Positions 35,981 to 46,418 of a stretch of DNA of 64,000 bases are shown one piece after another. The position numbers and the translations under genes are program-made. The stretch comes from Staphylotrichum longicolle. Its lineage: Eukaryota; Ascomycota; Sordariomycetes; Sordariales; Chaetomiaceae. A model generated the notes under the pieces. That model made no database searches. It was not told the DNA's origin and saw only the letters and a list, made by a program, of their open reading frames with translations. Numbering within the stretch: position 1 is the stretch's first letter; every line of letters starts with the position of its first letter. The stretch is taken from assembly GCA_019096155.1 (NCBI GenBank), contig JAHCVI010000001.1, positions 8,866,001 through 8,930,000 of the forward strand, given 5' to 3'.

Positions 35981-36790
35981 TAGACGTTTGCGCCTTCCTA
36001 GATACTTTGATGTCTTTTGCATTGTGGAATCAACTTTAGAGCTGAAGCGAAGGATCTTCTAATCGGATGCCTCGAGTCACTTCAACATTCCTAAACTCCG
36101 CCCTTCTCATTGCGCTATATAATCCGCTTCTCCTTTTCGACTCCTTCACAATAAGGTTGTTAGATCTTAGGGAGTTGAAATACGTCAACCCCTTAAGCCT
36201 GGCATGGAAGTTCAGATACATCGACTCCTTCGCTTTTGGTCAACAGGAGATTTCACACATCAGAAACACCGTTAAGGGTAAGCAGAAACATCTTTCTCCT
36301 CCATTTGAAATGGCAGAACAGCTAACCTTTTAGGGATGTTTTGCCCTCGTTGGAGATAGTTTAGAGGCATGCATTGTGAGACGTTTTGTGCATGAGATAT
36401 TGAGGTGGTTCTCAGTTGGGGAGACCATGTAATTTGTTTGGAGTTGTTAGCAGGGAATAAACGACGGGAGTTCATCGTCCGTTTTACATGAAGCGAAATG
36501 TCAGTCGTCATCATGAATGCTAGCCTTGCTGAGAAGCTGCGAAGCTGTGCCAACACGAATGCTTCCCTTGCTGCGTAAGGTACCGTCAGTTCCTCTTTGT
36601 CTCCAGAGAGCTCAGATCAACATAGCCACTCAACCTTTCGGATATCAAAAGACACATGCATGAATCGGCAAAAGGGTGTATAGGATGAGGAGGACAGCGA
36701 ATTTGACAGAAACAAAGAGTTTCATTGAGGATAAAGAACCTAAGAAGAATGACGACAACAACGAGGGCAAGGACGAGAATGAAAAGAGCA

Positions 36791-36870
36791 AGAACAGCGA
36801 TGAGGGAGCAAGAATGGCGACGAAGGAGCGGAAATAGCGACGAGGGAACAAGAACAGCGACGACGGCAAA
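36791..36870 (+). repeat. 20-base minisatellite, four units
   Basis: Four consecutive 20-base units of the form AGAAcaGCGAcGAgGGagca, starting at 36791, 36811, 36831 and 36851, with several substitutions each and a weaker unit before them. The period is not a multiple of three, which argues against coding use of this stretch. Confidence 0.65.
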
Positions 36871-36899
36871 GGGATGGATCTATCCCCCGACAAATCAGG

Positions 36900-37479
36900 C
36901 AACAGTCCAGACTCAGGTCCCTACTGCTACGGAACTCGACCAACTCGTCGATCCCTACAAGCGTGCTCTTTTTGCTTCGATACAAGACCCACGTGAACAC
37001 TGCGAGCACAGTGAGACTCGGTTCGTCCGCAATGGGGTCCAGGAGGATATCTTTGGCGCAGTGGACACCCCGCTCGGCAAGGACAACGACAACGTTCTTT
37101 TTCGATATGGCTTGGACGAGGAGGACACCTCCAAGTTCGCCATGTCCGACTTATCCGCCCATGCAAAAACCCAGAGCGGGCAATGAAAGCCTTTCGAATC
37201 GCTGCATGGGCCTCAAAGTTTCACGGCACATACCCCGTCATCACGCTCGAAACTGCGTCGCGCTACGAGATCCAGGCAGAGAACGGCAGCAGTGAGATCC
37301 CCACCACGGATTTAAGACCTAGGCTCGTATCCATGGGGACAGCTGGGAGGATCTTCTCTCCTCGACTTCCTTTTCGCATGGCCATGGCTACCGACGTGTC
37401 GCCCGCAGCGAGGAGACCTTCACTACGCTACACATACCAGAGGTCCACGAGCTGGGATGTACTCGCTCACGCTTTGTGA
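36900..37479 (+). pseudogene. Possible gene relic, unrecognised
   Basis: After the minisatellite, a frame with protein-like rather than low-complexity composition (ELDQLVDPYKRALFASIQDP, then GAVDTPLGKDNDNVLFRYGL) runs to a stop near 37186. A second frame (MKAFRIAAWASKFHGTYPVI, then TLETASRYEIQAENGS) continues from about 37165 to 37479. A one-base slip in the A5 run at about 37165-37170 would join them. No family recognised, no clear start and no splice signals. It may be the remnant of a host gene or a mobile element, or it may be chance. Confidence 0.25.
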
Positions 37480-38087
37480 ACCGAAGAGATATGGCTCACG
37501 AGTTACTAGCGGCTCATTCTCCTGAGCTGTTCTTGAAGGCAGGAGCAGTGATTCCCTAGCTCAAGGGAAGGAACGGTCCCGAGTTTCAGCCGCTCTAGGC
37601 GCTTAAGCGGAAGGTAAACCGTCACCCAACGACTCAAGGCCCTCAAGCCACTTATTTCTAACAAGCAGGGATAGATTCGCTCAAAAGGTGAGCCGTTGTA
37701 CGTTTCTCAGTCTCTGGGAGGGTTGGCGGCTAAGAGCTACGCTATCATTACTTCTGGCCTAAACCTCAGAGGTTAGAAAAATGGGAGGAACCGATGTAAG
37801 TGCCTAGGAGTGATATAACTGTCTCTAAGGCTGGCATAGACAACTATGAAAAAGAAAATGTAAATCAAGTCTCTCTACAAATGTAGACAATTGAGACAGA
37901 CTCCCGACGTCCTAGATACAGGCTACGATCAAACTATTTTGGAAGTCCAACTCAATGCGAGAGTTATAGAGACAAGGAACACAGACAAAACAAAGAGCAT
38001 GGATGCGAGGCGATAGTCGGCTCATTCCTCCTATTACAATATCAAATAGCTTCTCTCGCGAGATAAGTTCTACCCCTCGTGAAGTAG

Positions 38088-38506
38088 CTGTGAAGAAAAG
38101 AGAAAAGTGGGAAGAGAAAAAGAAATATCAAGAGAGGAAAAGAGAAATAGGGAAGAGAAAAGAAGAAAGTACAGAGAAGAAAGAGGAAAGAAAAAGTGAA
38201 AAGAACAAAAGAGGAAAGAGTAAAGAAAATGAGAATTTAGGAAGAAAGAAAAGAAAAAGGGAATAAGAAAGAAGATTTAGAAGAAGATAGGAGATTTATA
38301 ATAAAGGATTCAGAAAGAGGAGAAAGACTTGAAAAGAAGAACGAGATATAGAAAGAAGATAGGGGACTTGGAAAGAAGGAAGAGAAAACTTTATTTAAAA
38401 GAGAAAGAAGAAAGGAAAAGAAGAAAGGAAAAGAGAGGAAAGAAGGAGAGTAGGATAAAAGAATGAAATAACAAGAGAAATGAGAAAATGAAGGCAAGAC
38501 AGAAAC
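38088..38506 (+). repeat. Long polypurine (GAAA/GAAG-rich) tract
   Basis: More than 400 bases in which the plus strand is almost entirely A and G, with scattered T and C. Irregular units (GAGAAAAG, GAAAGAAG) rather than a simple repeat. Resembles the shorter tract at 33928-34084. Such strand-asymmetric tracts can form triplex DNA and impede replication (general knowledge); no function is shown here. Confidence 0.75.
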
Positions 38507-41210
38507 AAACCTAACCAAGTAGTTCCGTCAATGTAAAAGAGCTTCATTGATGGGCACAGGCCGGTCATCAAAAGCTGGTGGCCTGACAGCTACCAGCAGG
38601 CCCCGAACATAGAAGAGAAGCATCATTCCATCAATCAATCAACCATCAACCCACAAGCAGGAATCGTGCATCATTCAAGCTTCAAGGCTGGCGCAACACT
38701 TTTGTGATAATAGCTGGCATTCTTGCTTTTGGGAAGAAGGAAGAAGCTGTCTTGGAAACAAGAGCCAGAGTCCATGTCCTTAGGTATGTGTAAAGATGTC
38801 ATGATACTTGCTCATATTAGAGAAATCCATCGGTTCGATGCTAGGTGCAGTCGGGATGAATACGTCTTGAGCACCGGAAGTGGTGGGTGAGGTGGTGTCT
38901 TAGGGTTAGGGTGGTGTGAAGGTCTCTGCATCCGTCAAGGGTCTGCGTTTAGCGAGCTCGCCCCGCCCAGCCGTTCTGAGCTGACACCGTGACCTTCAAC
39001 GGAGGGCCTTCCGAATTCGAGAGCCAACTCCTTCCAGACCCAACTGGCAAACCGACCACACAAGACGACGGTGACGCGGATTGATTAAACATATTTTAAC
39101 GTTATTCATTTCAAATAAGTTACGCAACCCTCGCTAAGGCCCCGCCAACGGATGCTTCTTCCTCGGGTAGTAGCGCACATTTCTTTTTCTGTTTCAGCGC
39201 AAAAAAAATCCACGCAGCATCCACGGTGCAGCGAGGCAGCACCCGCGCAACGTGCACGCAGCATCACATCGCATCGCATCATCGGCAAAGCAGTGACCGC
39301 CAGTTCGTGTCGCCGAGCAGCTTGCCAAACATGTCAAGAATGATCGGCGACTGGCGTTTTGTTTCGGGTTTCTGTCTGGGATAAGGCACGCTGAGGGTCC
39401 TTCGCTGATCCGTCTCAAAAATCCCCTATCACGCTCTTTCGTGTGCAACCTCACGTTTTGCATCCATGTCTTGGGTAGTATTGATGGCCAGTCTCCCCAC
39501 ATTCCTACGCTTTCCCAGTTCGACAGACCTGTGCAGCGGGACGTTTATCATGCCGCCCCAGCCAATCTGAACCGACAGCTTCCGCCTCACCTACCGCCTG
39601 GGTGCGTCTTGTATTGGATTTGGCCCGCGTGCTAATCCTCTTCGTCCGATGCTCACCCACACTTTGTGTCCCGAGGCCTGCCTGTCCCTGTCCCTTGGCT
39701 CATGCTGGCGTGCTGGCGTCTGCCAAACCCCCGCCAGCCGTCCCATCAGCTCGCCTATCGACATCCCGGACCAGCCCCTACCGGTGCACTGCGACGCTAC
39801 CTGCTCGCCTCGATCACGAAAGCCGGCGCACAACCCGACTGCGACTCTCCTGTTCGGCGGCACGTTACCATGGCTCGCATGGGTCCCAGATCGGTAAGCC
39901 TGAGGAACTAATGAATTGGGACGCTGCAGGATTAAAACGTGGCCCCTATATACTAAGAATAGATCACCGGAACCCACCGCCACGTACCATCCCTTGCGCT
40001 GCAGAGTCCCTTCCCTCTGACCTCACTGACCTCCCAGTCGTTTCGGCCTGCCTATTCGACGTGATGCGCGCAAAGGACCCCCCAAACTGCTCGTCCTCCC
40101 GCTCCTCTCCCAGCAGGCCGCGGCCCCAGCTGGCCCAGCTGACGGGCAGGCCTTGCACGGGTTGGGCCTCGGCGCTGCCAGCTGCCTCCCCCATGGCATG
40201 GCGCGACGTCGTCGTCGGGCTCCCGCCGATCCAGACGAAATGACACGAACATGACCAAGCCTGCCATTGTCCGCGCTCGGTAGCGTCGGATGGGCCGTGG
40301 CCCCTATTTCCCGCTCTGACCCTGCTCGTGCCGGCCCAGTCCCGTGTGAGGTTTCTTCTTGGGGAAGGTTTGGCACTTTGCTTCTCATCTCCTGCTTCTC
40401 TCAGCCGGCAAGGGGTACACCTTCCACGTCCAAGCAAGCAACGCATGGTTGCGCTGGGAAATCTCGGTCTTGGATCCCCCTAAACCCGTTTCCGACATGT
40501 CGCCCGGCTCGTTCCCGGACACGGCGCTTTGCCTAGGCTCTCCTAGGCCCGAGCAGCCTTGGATTGTCCATCCTGCTCGCTTTGTCAAGTGACATGAGCT
40601 GAAGCCACAGGGAGCCCCAAAACCTCGATGCTGCCCTGGGATCCCTCGCATCCTCGACCCCCTTCCCAACTTCCTTTTTCTTTCACTGGTCATGACCTGC
40701 CAGAGCCCATGACGTGACACATACCACGCCTCGCTCTGCGGTCCGTAATTTTCTCCCACCACGCCGTACCCGGTACTGTATCTTAATCAGCTCGAATCCT
40801 GATATCTGTGGGCTGCCACACACACCACCAACCCCCAAGTCAGCTCTTCATAAGCCGCATCCCCCGTCACGGCCTGCTGCCGACCCGTATACAGGACCAC
40901 AACCGGCACCGAAGGACTGGACTCGACCGCACGAATCAAGGCAGAGTCTGAGCAGTTGGGCGTTATTCGAGTGGATTGCCGGCATCTTAGCTCCAGCCAG
41001 CTATTTTTTTGGTGGCTTGTCGTCGGGAAGCGGCTCAAATTGCAGTGCGGAGAGAATCGACGTGGCCATCGTTCCCGAGAGGCTGGGCCGGGTATTTTCT
41101 CCAGAGCGGGATCTCAACGGCAGGTCGGCCTGGCTTGGCTAAAGGCACTTTGGGCCGACGACGGAATCTACGTATAAGTCGGCTGCGAAACACGACGCTT
41201 GGAAGCGTGC

Positions 41211-42914
41211 ATGAGTTCGACAGGCGCAGCCATGCACTATGATCAGCTCTTTCCACGGTGCTGCCCCGTGCAGACATCGGACACGTTCACCAAGTTCCAG
41301 CGGCTGCCGCCAGAGATTCGAAACATGATCTGGGAGTACGCCCTGCCGGAGTCGCGGGTGTATGAGGTCCTGGATGCGCCAAACGCCAAACAAAAGACGC
41401 CCGCGCAGGAGGGGTTGATGTTTGCGAATGTGCACCCGGAACCACCCCCGGCGCTGGCGGCCGTGTGCCGGGAGAGCCGGTCGTTTGTCCTGCACCACTA
41501 CAAGCCCCTGACGCTGGGCAAGACGACCAAGTTCGTCGACATGTCGCGGGACATTTTACTGCTCGAGCCATACCTCCTCGTCAAGCGGCTGCACCGGACG
41601 CTGCACTTCATGAGCCAGATCCCGCTGGTGCGGGACCACGCCACACGGCTCGCTCTGGGCACGTCGTACGGCATCTACCCCGGCATCTTCCACCCGGTGC
41701 TGGGCCGAAAAGTGTCCAAGAACAACATGGGCAAGCTGCTAGCGAGCCTGTCCAAATTCCCACGGCTCAAGACGCTGGTGTTTGTGGTCCACCAGGAGTT
41801 CCAGTTCGAGTTTGACTTTCGCTTCCCGGGGACCCTGACGCCGATGCCGAACTACGCGCTGCCACCGTCTGCTGGGCTTGGGTCTGTGAACTCAGCAACA
41901 GCCGGCTACCCATCACCGCCTTCTACTGCTGTCTCGGCGCCAGCTAGCTTCCCACCCTTTTCCACCGGCACAAAAACACCGACAGGCGGCCTCCCCACGC
42001 CAGCAAGCAGCGCAACCACCTCCCCTTCCCCGTCTCATCTCCCTCTCCCTTACTCGTCATTCCAATCGCAACCCTCACAACAACCCCAACCGCACGCAAC
42101 CCTCCACCCAATGTCCCTTCCTCTCCCCGCCCCTTCACCGCCGCAACGCCCCTCTCCACAACAAGAACAACAACAACAGCAACAACAACAACAGGCCCCC
42201 GCACACCGGCCGCAGCAAGTCCACCAGGCCTACCGCTTCAAGTTCGACATCGAGTCCAACATCAACTCCCCCGCGGGCGCCCGCCGCCCCCACACCAACG
42301 AGCTGCTGTACTACCCGCTGCTGGAGGGCGTCGTGGGCGGGCCCGGCGGCGGCGGCGGCGGCGGCGGCCTCGGGCCCGGCGGCCGCTGCGGGTGGGACGA
42401 GTTTGACGAGTACGAGCGCTACGTCTCGGACCGGTCCGGCAGCTCCTACTCTGCTGGTGGTACTGGTGGGTTCGGATCCGGTTTTGGTCTCGGCGGGGTT
42501 GGCTCCGGGGCCGGGTTTGGGTTTGGGAGCGGGGGTGTGATGGACGGGAGCGGGAGGCGGTGGGCGTGTCCTCCGCCTTCCTTTGGCGGGGAGGGGAGCG
42601 ACGGCGGCGAGGAGGAGGAGGGCGAGTGGTGCGACCCGTGGCCGACGAATGACGACTGGAGGCGGTTCAGGCGGCGGTGGGTGCGGGGGATGATTGGGGC
42701 GTGCGCGCCTCCGCCCGGCGGCGGCGGGGAGGGGGCCTCTGCTGGAAGGGAAGAGGAGGAGCGGCCGAGTGGGCATGGGAAGGGGTGTGGAGACGGGAGC
42801 AAGGGGAAAGGGCCTGCTGGGAAGGGCAGGGAGAGGATCTGTTTGCCCAAGTGGAAGTTGATGGGGGCGAGTCTGCTGTGGAGGTACACGAGAGGTGTTG
42901 GGGGGGTGCAGTGA
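41211..42914 (+). CDS. 2EXR domain protein with long low-complexity tail (third of three)
   Basis: 567 residues in one exon; function unknown. The domain is the clearest of the three copies: FTKFQRLPPEIRNMIWEYAL, SRVYEVLD, ALAAVCRESRSFVLHHYKPL, and TKFVDMSRDILLLEP, followed by a second conserved block with KFPRLKTLVFVVHQEFQFEF. This spans about residues 25-210. The remainder is Pro/Ser/Gln/Gly-rich with a polyglutamine tract (near 42165-42195) and glycine runs, ending in a Trp-containing block (WCDPWPTNDDWRRFRRRWVRG). The ATG at 41211 is the first in frame; 41232 is an alternative. The family is expanded in Pezizomycotina and unassigned biochemically. Confidence 0.8.
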   Translation: MSSTGAAMHYDQLFPRCCPVQTSDTFTKFQRLPPEIRNMIWEYALPESRVYEVLDAPNAKQKTPAQEGLMFANVHPEPPPALAAVCRESRSFVLHHYKPLTLGKTTKFVDMSRDILLLEPYLLVKRLHRTLHFMSQIPLVRDHATRLALGTSYGIYPGIFHPVLGRKVSKNNMGKLLASLSKFPRLKTLVFVVHQEFQFEFDFRFPGTLTPMPNYALPPSAGLGSVNSATAGYPSPPSTAVSAPASFPPFSTGTKTPTGGLPTPASSATTSPSPSHLPLPYSSFQSQPSQQPQPHATLHPMSLPLPAPSPPQRPSPQQEQQQQQQQQQAPAHRPQQVHQAYRFKFDIESNINSPAGARRPHTNELLYYPLLEGVVGGPGGGGGGGGLGPGGRCGWDEFDEYERYVSDRSGSSYSAGGTGGFGSGFGLGGVGSGAGFGFGSGGVMDGSGRRWACPPPSFGGEGSDGGEEEEGEWCDPWPTNDDWRRFRRRWVRGMIGACAPPPGGGGEGASAGREEEERPSGHGKGCGDGSKGKGPAGKGRERICLPKWKLMGASLLWRYTRGVGGVQ

Positions 42915-43291
42915 GTCGTGGGGCGACGGGGTTTGGTTCGTGGCATGACGTGGTCAAAAACGGTCGCTTCTAATATGGTTTGGTTTGGGTTGGTTAGTCT
43001 CGGGGAGAAAAGACAAAAAGCCTGTCGTTTTTGGTGGACTCTGCGGACGGCGGATTGGGATCGGGATCGGGATCATGATGATGACTTATGCTGAAGATAC
43101 CCTCACTCTTTTAATGAGCTAGCAATGGCAAGACAGTATATAACGCTACGAGTTCCCACTTTGACAGAGTTGGAGACACAAGAGGTCATCGCAAGCTTAA
43201 GCCTCTTGCGATGTGAGACTGCAACACTTCCTCGACATGGCCCCAGCCGCACCATCTACAATTATGAACCGCTCTTCCGCACTCGTCTCCC
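42915..43291. other. Spacer before the second 5S rRNA gene
   Basis: 3' sequence of the 2EXR gene and the upstream part of the 5S gene; AATTAT at about 43259-43264 lies near position -30, where a TATA-like box is expected in Neurospora-type 5S genes. No other feature. Confidence 0.4.
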
Positions 43292-43410
43292 ACATACGAC
43301 CACATCCGTGCGAAAATACGGGATCCCGTCCGCTCTCCCATCGTCAAGCGCATGAGAGCCGAACTAGTAGTTGGGTCGGTGACGACCAGCGAATCCTCGG
43401 TGTTGTATGT
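43292..43410 (+). rRNA. 5S ribosomal RNA gene (canonical type)
   Basis: 119 bases, ACATACGACC to GTTGTATGT, ends pairing as helix I. It carries CGGGATCCCGTCCGCTCTCC, then AACTAGTAGTTGGGTCGGTG and ACGACCAGCGAATCC, matching the Neurospora-type 5S sequence closely in my recollection. Helix II pairs GTGCG with CGCAT. TTTT at 43411-43414 can end polymerase III transcription. It is a solitary gene between protein-coding genes, not in a tandem array. Confidence 0.9.
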
Positions 43411-44206
43411 TTTTGCCTTGATCCATTTTTTGGCACTCCACTTGTTCCTGGTGTGGTGTGGTGTGATGTGGTGTGTACTGTGTAACGGCATGCTTCTAGA
43501 AGGACCTTCCCCCGAGATGGCCGCGCGGCGAGGTGTGGTGTGTGCGACGCACCTCATAAATTGCGTGGGATACCAACAGATGCATCAATCTGCGAGCCTG
43601 TCTCGTTCCTTGGGTCGACGTAATGGTTCTTGACTTGGGGGTTGCCGGAGGGGTCAGGTGGCCCAACACAGTGGTACCTTGGGTGCTCGGACCAAAAGAA
43701 GCAGTGACAGCACATAAAGGGACCCAGACGCTGCGATGGTGCAGTGCCCTTGCCTGTGCTGACCACGAACTCGCCATGGTGCCTTCCGGATGCGGCAGTT
43801 GCAGTGCTAAAGCCGGGAAGTCGCCAACCGACGAAGGATGCAACGCTCTTGATACGCCCGTGCCTGACCGCTCTCGGGTTTCATCAGTCTTTGGATGACA
43901 AGACCCTGCACGATGCTCGGAATCTCTGAGAGGGGCGACTGGTCGGATCCGAAGCCGATGAGTCCTTCTCGGCCCCACATGCGGCGGCTTCTCTCGCCGT
44001 GCACAATGGTCCGGAGCTCCACTCCGCCGTTGCTGACCAATGGGTGGGTCCTGGTCTCGCAAGGTTTCTCAAAGAACAACGCCATCACACTTCCTTCCGC
44101 TACAACTCAACACTATAAGTTGAGTACTCCTATCGTGCCAGCAATGCCAAGGTGACCGAGCCCGATTCAATTGGTGGCTTATCTCGTTCGTTCTCTGCCC
44201 GGCAAG
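43411..44206. other. Promoter region of the MFS transporter gene
   Basis: Spacer between the 5S gene and the transporter start. No RNA gene or domain-bearing frame; the minus-strand frames are shadows or low-information. Confidence 0.4.
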
Positions 44207-45706
44207 ATGCGTGACACGGACGACTTCGGCGTGGTCGACGCGACCGAGCAGACGCGCCTCCTCGCTACCGGCGATGCTGCTCCCAGCAATGAGGCCATCG
44301 AGCAAGCCCGGGATGACGATGACGGGGCGGAGAGGGGCAATGTCGACGACAAGCCATTGCCCGTGTGGCAGATCGCCGCGCTCTGCTACGCCCGCTGGGT
44401 CGAGCCCGTTGCCTTCTTCTCCATCATCCCCTACATCAACCAGATGACCCAGGAGAACGGCCACCTTGACGAAGTCGACGTCGGTTTCTACAGCGGCCTG
44501 ATCGAGTCGCTCTTCTCGCTCACACAGATGTTCGTCATGGTCTGGTGGGGTCGCGCCGCCGACCGCTTTGGCCGCAAACCCGTGCTCGTCCTCTCTCTTG
44601 TTGGTGTCTCGTGCGCGACAGCCCTCTTTGGCATGGCCCAGGGCATCTGGCAGATGATGTTCTACCGTTGTCTCGCCGGCGTCTTTGCGGGGACAATCGT
44701 CACCATCCGCACCATGATCTCGGAGCACAGCACTTCCAAGACGCAGGCTCGCGCCTTCAGCTGGTTCGCCTTTACGGGCAACATGGGCCTCCTGTTCGGG
44801 CCTTTGCTCGGCGGTGCCCTTGCCAACCCAGCCAAGCTGTATCCCAGCGTGTTTGGCGGTGTGCGTTTCTTTCTCGACTATCCCTACGCGCTCCCCAGCC
44901 TGGTCGTCGGCGGCATCGGCCTCTCCGCCGTGGCCGTCACGGCTCTCTTCGTCGAGGAGACCCTTCCCAAACACCTCCGCAGCGGCAGCAGTAGCGAAGA
45001 AGCTGCGGGCCGCAAGCGCGGCGAGTACACGACCTGGACGCTCGTCAATTCTCCCGGTGTGCCTATCGTCTTGTACACCTACGGCCACATCATGCTGCTC
45101 GCCTATGCGTACACGGCCGTCGTCCCAGTCTTTTGGTTCACCAAGGTCAGTCTCGGCGGCCTCGGCCTCACCCCGCTACAGATCGCTCTCCTGATGGGTG
45201 TCAACGGCCTCGCCCAGTCCATTTGGATCCTGCTCGTCTTCCCGCCGCTCCACAGCCGCATCGGCACAAACGGTGTCCTCAAGGTCTGCGCGGCCGCCTA
45301 CCCGTTTTTTCTTCTCCTCTCGCCTTTTTTCAATCTTTTGCTGCGGGTTGGCACGCCTGCGAGCGTGACGGTGTTTTGGGTTGCCGCGCCGACGATGCTG
45401 GCCCTGGGTTGCGGCGTCAGCATGGCGTTTACGGCGATCCAGCTGGCGTTGAACGATGTCTCGCCCAGCCCGGTGACGCTGGGCACGCTGAACGCGCTGG
45501 CGCTGGCCATCGTGAGCGCCGTCCGGTCGTTCTCGCCGGCGTTGTTCACGAGCTTGTTCGCGGTTGGCGCCAAGACGCAGCTGCTCTGGGGGTACGCGAT
45601 ATGGGTGCTGATGGTGATTGTGGCTTTGGGGTTTACGGCCCTCAGCCGGTATATGCCCGACTACGATGAGATGAAGCGCAGGCGGGAGAGGGAGGGAGGA
45701 ATGTAG
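44207..45706 (+). CDS. Major facilitator superfamily transporter (ZIFL / YCR023C-like)
   Basis: Membrane transporter of 499 residues with about 12 predicted helices in two halves. Substrate unknown; relatives include plant zinc-induced-facilitator-like carriers and fungal proteins resembling yeast YCR023C, which move small metabolites by proton coupling. A charged cytosolic N-terminus (about 1-50) leads to the first helix region WQIAALCYARWVEPVAFFSI. The MFS signature between helices 2 and 3 is intact: MVWWGRAADRFGRKPVLVLS. The central loop is short and charged (SGSSSEEAAGRKRGEY), and the second half has LGGLGLTPLQIALLMGVNG. The C-terminus ends cytosolic (YMPDYDEMKRRREREGGM). One exon, no defects. 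The ATG at 44207 is the first in frame. It has no clustered biosynthetic partners that would indicate a substrate. Confidence 0.85.
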   Translation: MRDTDDFGVVDATEQTRLLATGDAAPSNEAIEQARDDDDGAERGNVDDKPLPVWQIAALCYARWVEPVAFFSIIPYINQMTQENGHLDEVDVGFYSGLIESLFSLTQMFVMVWWGRAADRFGRKPVLVLSLVGVSCATALFGMAQGIWQMMFYRCLAGVFAGTIVTIRTMISEHSTSKTQARAFSWFAFTGNMGLLFGPLLGGALANPAKLYPSVFGGVRFFLDYPYALPSLVVGGIGLSAVAVTALFVEETLPKHLRSGSSSEEAAGRKRGEYTTWTLVNSPGVPIVLYTYGHIMLLAYAYTAVVPVFWFTKVSLGGLGLTPLQIALLMGVNGLAQSIWILLVFPPLHSRIGTNGVLKVCAAAYPFFLLLSPFFNLLLRVGTPASVTVFWVAAPTMLALGCGVSMAFTAIQLALNDVSPSPVTLGTLNALALAIVSAVRSFSPALFTSLFAVGAKTQLLWGYAIWVLMVIVALGFTALSRYMPDYDEMKRRREREGGM

Positions 45707-46418
45707 GACCGGGAATGTTTGCCGACGGTTTATAGAGGGATTCGTTCAAAAACAGCGATGATTTAGACGGTATAGGTATTACTAGAGAATGGGCTGGCTT
45801 CTTGGGTGTGGTTGGCCAAGTGTTTTCACAACCATGATGCTTTGAAGGTGATAGATGCTACAATCTGGTGTTTTAAGTCGGCCAACCTCTGTCATGAAAA
45901 GAATACCCATGAGGTACTTCTTATAGAAAGGCAAGGATCACTTACGGAGCAACTTGCACCAGGCAGAACGACCTCACAGCACTCTTCATGAACTGATCAA
46001 GACGGGGTTTGGTGGTCAGGGTTAGGGCTGACTGTCGCTCCCTCCTTCGTACCCCTGTCGTTTCAGCCATCCAATTCCCCCTTGTACCCCCCACTGGTCC
46101 CTGACTGGACAGGGGTGCAGCTCCAAGACGGTCCCAGCCTTCGAATTTCGTGGGGCGGTGTGCTGGGGTCTGAGTGAGCTGCAGCACGAGAAATGCACCA
46201 ATCCTTCGCATTCGCCAGGCATGGAGCTTCGGGCGAGCTTTCCTTGAATCTGTCGATGCGACCAGAGCCTGGCGTTGGCATTCCCAAGTGCTGAGAGCAC
46301 AGCGTCATTCATCATCCGACACGAGGCAGCGCTCGTTCCAGCGCATCCCTCCCGAGCTTCATCTCTCAACAACCCCTCCTCCTCGACAGCGGCCCTGACG
46401 CGGGGAACAACCGCCACC
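45707..46418. other. Intergenic region with a telobox-like string
   Basis: 3' sequence of the transporter gene and promoter of the next gene. CAGGGTTAGGGCT at 46017-46029 resembles a telomere-repeat (telobox) promoter element. No gene recognised. Confidence 0.4.

Larger units (their letters stand above)
35981..41210. other. Gene-poor, partly purine-rich island of about 5.2 kb
   Basis: No confidently recognisable gene. The first 3 kb is less GC-rich than the rest of the window and holds a 20-base minisatellite, a possible gene relic, and a long polypurine tract. A short telomere-like TTAGGGTTAGGG lies at 38900-38911. From about 39 kb the composition returns to normal, and the right end is the promoter of the third 2EXR gene. 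Long frames near 39.6-40.4 kb on both strands lack motifs and probably reflect GC-rich sequence. Confidence 0.45.

Noticed and set aside
39602..40446. Overlapping long frames on both strands
   Set aside because: Pro/Ser/Arg-rich on one strand and Gly/Ala/Arg-rich on the other, as expected from GC-rich spacer; no motif on either.
44069..45088. Minus-strand open frame opposite the MFS gene
   Set aside because: Antisense reading of a GC-rich transporter gene; the plus strand shows the MFS signature and helices.
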